DNA of 64,000 nt, taken from the NCBI GenBank assembly GCA_023213395.1, contig CM041465.1, forward strand, positions 134,175,741 through 134,239,740, given 5' to 3'. This document shows, in pieces, positions 60,901-64,000 of this stretch. A program made the translations under genes and the position numbers. Every line of letters starts with the position of its first letter. Position 1 is the stretch's first letter. The notes beneath the pieces are model-generated. The model saw only the letters and a program-made list of their open reading frames with translations. It searched no databases and had not been told where the DNA came from. The stretch is from Cycas panzhihuaensis (lineage: Eukaryota; Cycadophyta).

Positions 60901-62010
60901 AGTATGAATAACTCACCCTCTAATCCTTTCATAATGTTTAAAGATCATATGGGGAAAATACACAAACTCTATGGTATTCAATCCCCTCCAAACCAACTTG
61001 TCTCATATGGCCGCATGAAAAGACATCTCCAAACTAATCTAGGCTATATAGTTCACCTAAATAACATCCAAATTGATCCCCTAATCCACTCACGTATCCA
61101 AGATGTTATTATAAAGTACGAGCAAGTATTTGCTCCTCTCCCTTCCATGACCCCTCCTGACCATGGGTTTTACCATACAATTGAATTGAAATCTAACCAT
61201 GACCTAATTAGCTTACACCCATATAGAAATTCCTACTTTCAAAAAACTGAAATTGAGAAAATCATGACTGAACTAATGGATATGGGAATAATTTAGAATA
61301 GTAAAAGTCCATATGTAGCACCAATCATCTTAGTTAGGAAAAAAGATGGCTCTTTTTGCCTTTGTATGGATTATAGGGAGCTTAACAAGATTACTATCAA
61401 GAATAAGTTCCCCACTCCATGAATTGATGATATGCTTGATGAGATCCATAGATCATTGATCTTCTCTAAACTAGACTTACAATCAGGATATTACCAAATC
61501 TTGATTACCCTAGAAGATTGTAATAAGACAACTTTTTGAACCCACCATGGCCATTTTGAGTTTCAAGTGGTGCCTTTTGGCCTCTGCAATGCTCCGGCCA
61601 CCTTCTAAGTGCTCATGAATAAAATTTTTGGTCCTCACCTTTAAAAATTTGTCATCATTTTCTTTGATGATATACTTATCTACAACTTATGTTTGGACCA
61701 TCACATTTATCATCTAGAAATAGTCCTTCAAATTTTATATCAACACTAATTATATACTAAAATTTCTAAGTGTGAATTTGGAAAAACTGAACTCCAATAC
61801 TTGGGCCACCTCATTTCTTACAAAGGGGTATATGTGGACCCTAATAAAATATCAGTCATCACTACCTAGTCAACACTGACCAACCTCACATAACTGCAAG
61901 TATTTCTTGGCCTTACAGGATTCTATTATCATTATGTTTGTAATTATGCTACAATAGTAGCCCCACTAATGAATTTTCTCTGCAAAAAGTCCTTTCAATG
62001 GTCTTTAGAG
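60901..62010 (+). pseudogene. Gypsy-F reverse transcriptase
   Basis: A 130-codon clean stretch (60904-61293) leads into [11 protein letters not shown] and [10 protein letters not shown] (61330-61395), then [13 protein letters not shown] and P-F-G-L-C-N-A-P-A-T-F. The polymerase box F-F-D-D at 61660-61671 is intact, followed by I-L-I-Y. F-L-G-L-T-G-F-Y-Y (about 61905) is the RT-RNase H link. Interrupted by several TAG, TAA and TGA. Confidence 0.93.
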
Positions 62011-62460
62011 GCTGAAGCTACTTTTTCCCACCTCAAGCTAGTGATGACCTGTATCCCAGTGCTAGTTACTCTTGATTTCACCCAACCTTTCCAGCTTGAG
62101 TATGATACTTCTAGATTCAGCATAGGCGATGTTCTTATGTAGGAATATCACCCCATCGCTTTCGAAAGTTGAAAACTAAAAGACCATGAACTTCAACTAT
62201 CAACTTACCAAAAGGAAATGAGAGTAATCCTACATGCTGTGGATAAGTGATGCTAATATCTTTTAGGGTCAAAATTTATAATCCTTAGTAATCACTGTAG
62301 TCTCTATAATCTGATGGATCGACCAGTCCTCTTAGAAGAATAAGCCAAATGGATTGATCACCTTTAGGTTTTTGACTTTACGATATCTTATAAGAAAGGC
62401 AAAGGAAATGTCATTATAGATGCCCTTTCTCGCATTTCTTCCAATTCTGATGACACCAAT
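62011..62460 (+). pseudogene. Gypsy-F RNase H
   Basis: F-Q-L-E-Y-D-T-S-R-F-S-I-G-D-V-L (62090-62140; expected E-x-D-A-S), L-S-T-Y-Q-K-E-M (62198-62221), then N-H-C-S-L in place of D-H-x-S-L (62284-62298), and G-K-G-N-V-I-I-D-A-L-S-R (62395-62437), the block that ends gypsy RNase H. Stops at expected Gln, Trp positions. Confidence 0.88.
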
Positions 62461-63890
62461 CTTAGCATCCATGCTATATCTTATCCTTAACCCATTTGGC
62501 TAGATGAATTACATGTTGAAAACTAGGCACAACCTGACTACTTCCTTTGGAAAGAAAAAGCTTTAAACCAAAATGGATGATCAACTCACTCAAACCATCT
62601 GTTATTTCATAATCGCATCTTTGTCCACCCGTCCTTAGCTTTCATTTCACACATTCTAATACAATATCACTCCACTCCTTTAGGGGGTCATTTAGGATTT
62701 GATAAGACTTATCGCTATATTTGTGTTAACTTCTTTTAGTCCCATATGAAACTTACTATCTTTACCTTTGTGTCAGAATGCAATACTTGTCAACGGCATA
62801 AGGTGGATAGCAATGCTTTACCGGGACTACTCCATCCATTACATATCCCTCAAGTAAAATGGCAAGACATTGCTATGGATTTTATTACTAGCTTACCTAC
62901 ATCGGTTGGGTTTAACTCCATGTGGATAGTCATCGATAGACTAACCAAATATGCTCATTTTATTCCAGTACACATCTTATAAATCATCCTGTCTAGATGA
63001 CATTTATGTCTAATTCATCTTCCGTCTTCATGGATTCCCTTCAACTATCATTTTTAATAAGGACCCCAAATTCACTAGCTCCTTTTGGTAAGAGTTATTT
63101 AAGGCTATGGGAACTTCATTTAATATGAGTATCGCCTACCATCCACAAACAAATGGTTAATCAAAGGCTTTGAATAAAACTTTGGAAACATACCTACGTT
63201 GTTTTGCCTCTAACCACCAAGCTAAATATACATCTTGGTTATCCTTGGTAGAACATTGGTACAATTCATCACACCATTTAGCCATTGGCATGTCTCCATT
63301 CTTAGCATTATACAATTATCACCCCCCTTCATACCATACTTTAGCAATTGATTTTTGGAATACCTCTACCCAACAAAAGCTTCAAGACATGGACCAAATC
63401 CTTCATACCCTTAAGTAAAACCTAGCCAATGCAAGAAATCATATGAAGCAACTTATTGACCACCATCGATCTAATCAGTCATTTGACATTGGAGATCTCG
63501 TCTTCCTCTATCTTCATCCATATAAACAACAATCCCTTAAAGCCCATTAAGGCCATGAACTAAGCCCCCATTATTATGGTCTGTATAAAGTTATTAAAAA
63601 AAATGGCAAAGTTGCATATGCCCTTGAACTTCCCCCATACACCAATATCCATAATGTCTTCTATGTCTCATGCCTTAAAAAGTGTCTGGGCAAACATATT
63701 ACACCCCTCACTACCCTCCCTATTCTCCATAATAAACAAACTCTCACAGTTCCACTAGCATGGCGGTCAGCAAGTTCCATTTGGTACAATGGGTTGGTTG
63801 TGATGTAGATGAAGCAACTTAGGAATCTAACGAATTTGTCAAATAATATCCTCATTTGCAATGCTTCAAGGACTTAGCATCTTAGAGGGG
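62461..63890 (+). pseudogene. Gypsy-F integrase
   Basis: HHCC: H-S-T-P-L-G-G-H-L-G-F (about 62668-62700) and S-E-C-N-T-C-Q-R-H (62773-62801). Core: first acid A-M-D-F-I-T-S-L-P (62875-62900). The second motif reads I-I-F-N-K-D-P-K-F-T (about 63043-63075) where Ser-Asp is expected, and the third reads S-K-A-L-N-K-T-L-E (about 63157-63185) where Glu is expected, so two of three acids are lost. The C-terminal part ends with T-N-I-H-N-V-F-Y-V and W-V-G-C-D-V-D-E-A-T. Stops throughout. Confidence 0.92.
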
Positions 63891-64000
63891 GGGACTTGTA
63901 ACATAACCTCACCTCCATAAGCAGAACGAAGTATTAGCATGTGGAATCCATTAAAGGGTTATGTGATCTTATGATTATTCTAAAGTACTTACTTATTTAA
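63885..64000 (+). repeat. Gypsy-F polypurine tract and start of 3' LTR
   Basis: TTAGAGGGGGGGAC (63882-63895) then TGTAACATAACCTCACC from 63897, matching the 5' LTR start but without an extra AT. The LTR continues beyond the window. Confidence 0.93.

Larger units (their letters stand above)
58019..64000 (+). mobile_element. Gypsy-F: nearly complete Ty3/gypsy element
   Basis: 5' LTR 58019-58509, exact primer site, gag, protease, RT, RNase H, integrase, purine tract and the first 104 bp of the 3' LTR at 63897-64000. Integrase lies after RT-RNase H, so it is gypsy. About 6 kb or more. It has fewer frame changes than its neighbours, but stops at expected Gln and Trp codons, and protease and integrase catalytic residues are changed. 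Confidence 0.95.

Noticed and set aside
58019-64000. Gypsy-F as an active element
   Set aside because: The protease Asp and two of three integrase acids are changed, and gag and pol hold many stops.

Overview
The window looks like heterochromatic nuclear DNA of a land plant with a large, repeat-rich genome. The sequence is AT-rich. Nearly all of it consists of nested, decayed LTR retrotransposons (Ty1/copia and Ty3/gypsy) with plant-type initiator-tRNA primer sites (TGGTATCAGAGC-like). One gypsy element carries two domains typical of plant elements: an archaeal-type RNase H and a plant-mobile-domain-like protein. I see no intact host gene, tRNA, rRNA or CRISPR array. The only host-gene trace is a rearranged Rieske iron-sulfur protein fragment trapped inside a copia element. 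I cannot name the species.

Layout, left to right. (1) 1-3910 is the decayed coding body of Copia-1 (+), which resumes at 15812 and ends in an LTR at 15928-16238. (2) It is interrupted by Copia-A (3911-15806, +, target duplication ATTCC). Copia-A's leader holds the Rieske fragment and tandem repeats. (3) Copia-A is itself interrupted in its protease region by element B (8064-12326, target duplication TTTTC). B is a non-autonomous LTR element whose only recognisable product has two gag-like modules in a row. (4) 16239-18196 is non-coding, with a long (AT)n tract and four copies of a 69-bp repeat. (5) 18197-23178 is Copia-C (+), the same family as Copia-1; its terminal LTR is split by the next element. 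(6) 23323-46370 is Gypsy-G (-), a Tat-like element with LTRs of about 2.7 kb. Its 3' LTR is split by Gypsy-R (24216-30580, -). (7) 46526-47549 is the RNase H end of Copia-D, followed by element E (47550-51662, target duplication ATTAG), an internally deleted copia derivative. (8) 51663-54237 holds a fold-back repeat and gypsy fragment I (+). (9) 54238-58018 is the 3' part of Gypsy-H (-). (10) 58019-64000 is Gypsy-F (+), nearly complete, whose 3' LTR runs off the window.

The most unusual object is Gypsy-G. Between its integrase and its 3' LTR there is a gene on the opposite strand (about 33706-36222). It has a TATA box, a possible leader intron and one well-supported intron that restores the reading frame, and it encodes a plant-mobile-domain-like protein with a helical tail. 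Beyond that gene, back on the gag-pol strand, lies an isolated archaeal-type RNase H whose three expected catalytic aspartates all read as asparagine.

Most elements carry many premature stops at positions where the family has Gln or Trp, and several catalytic Asp-to-Asn changes. This is the signature of C-to-T decay of methylated cytosines on both strands. No element in the window looks able to move on its own.
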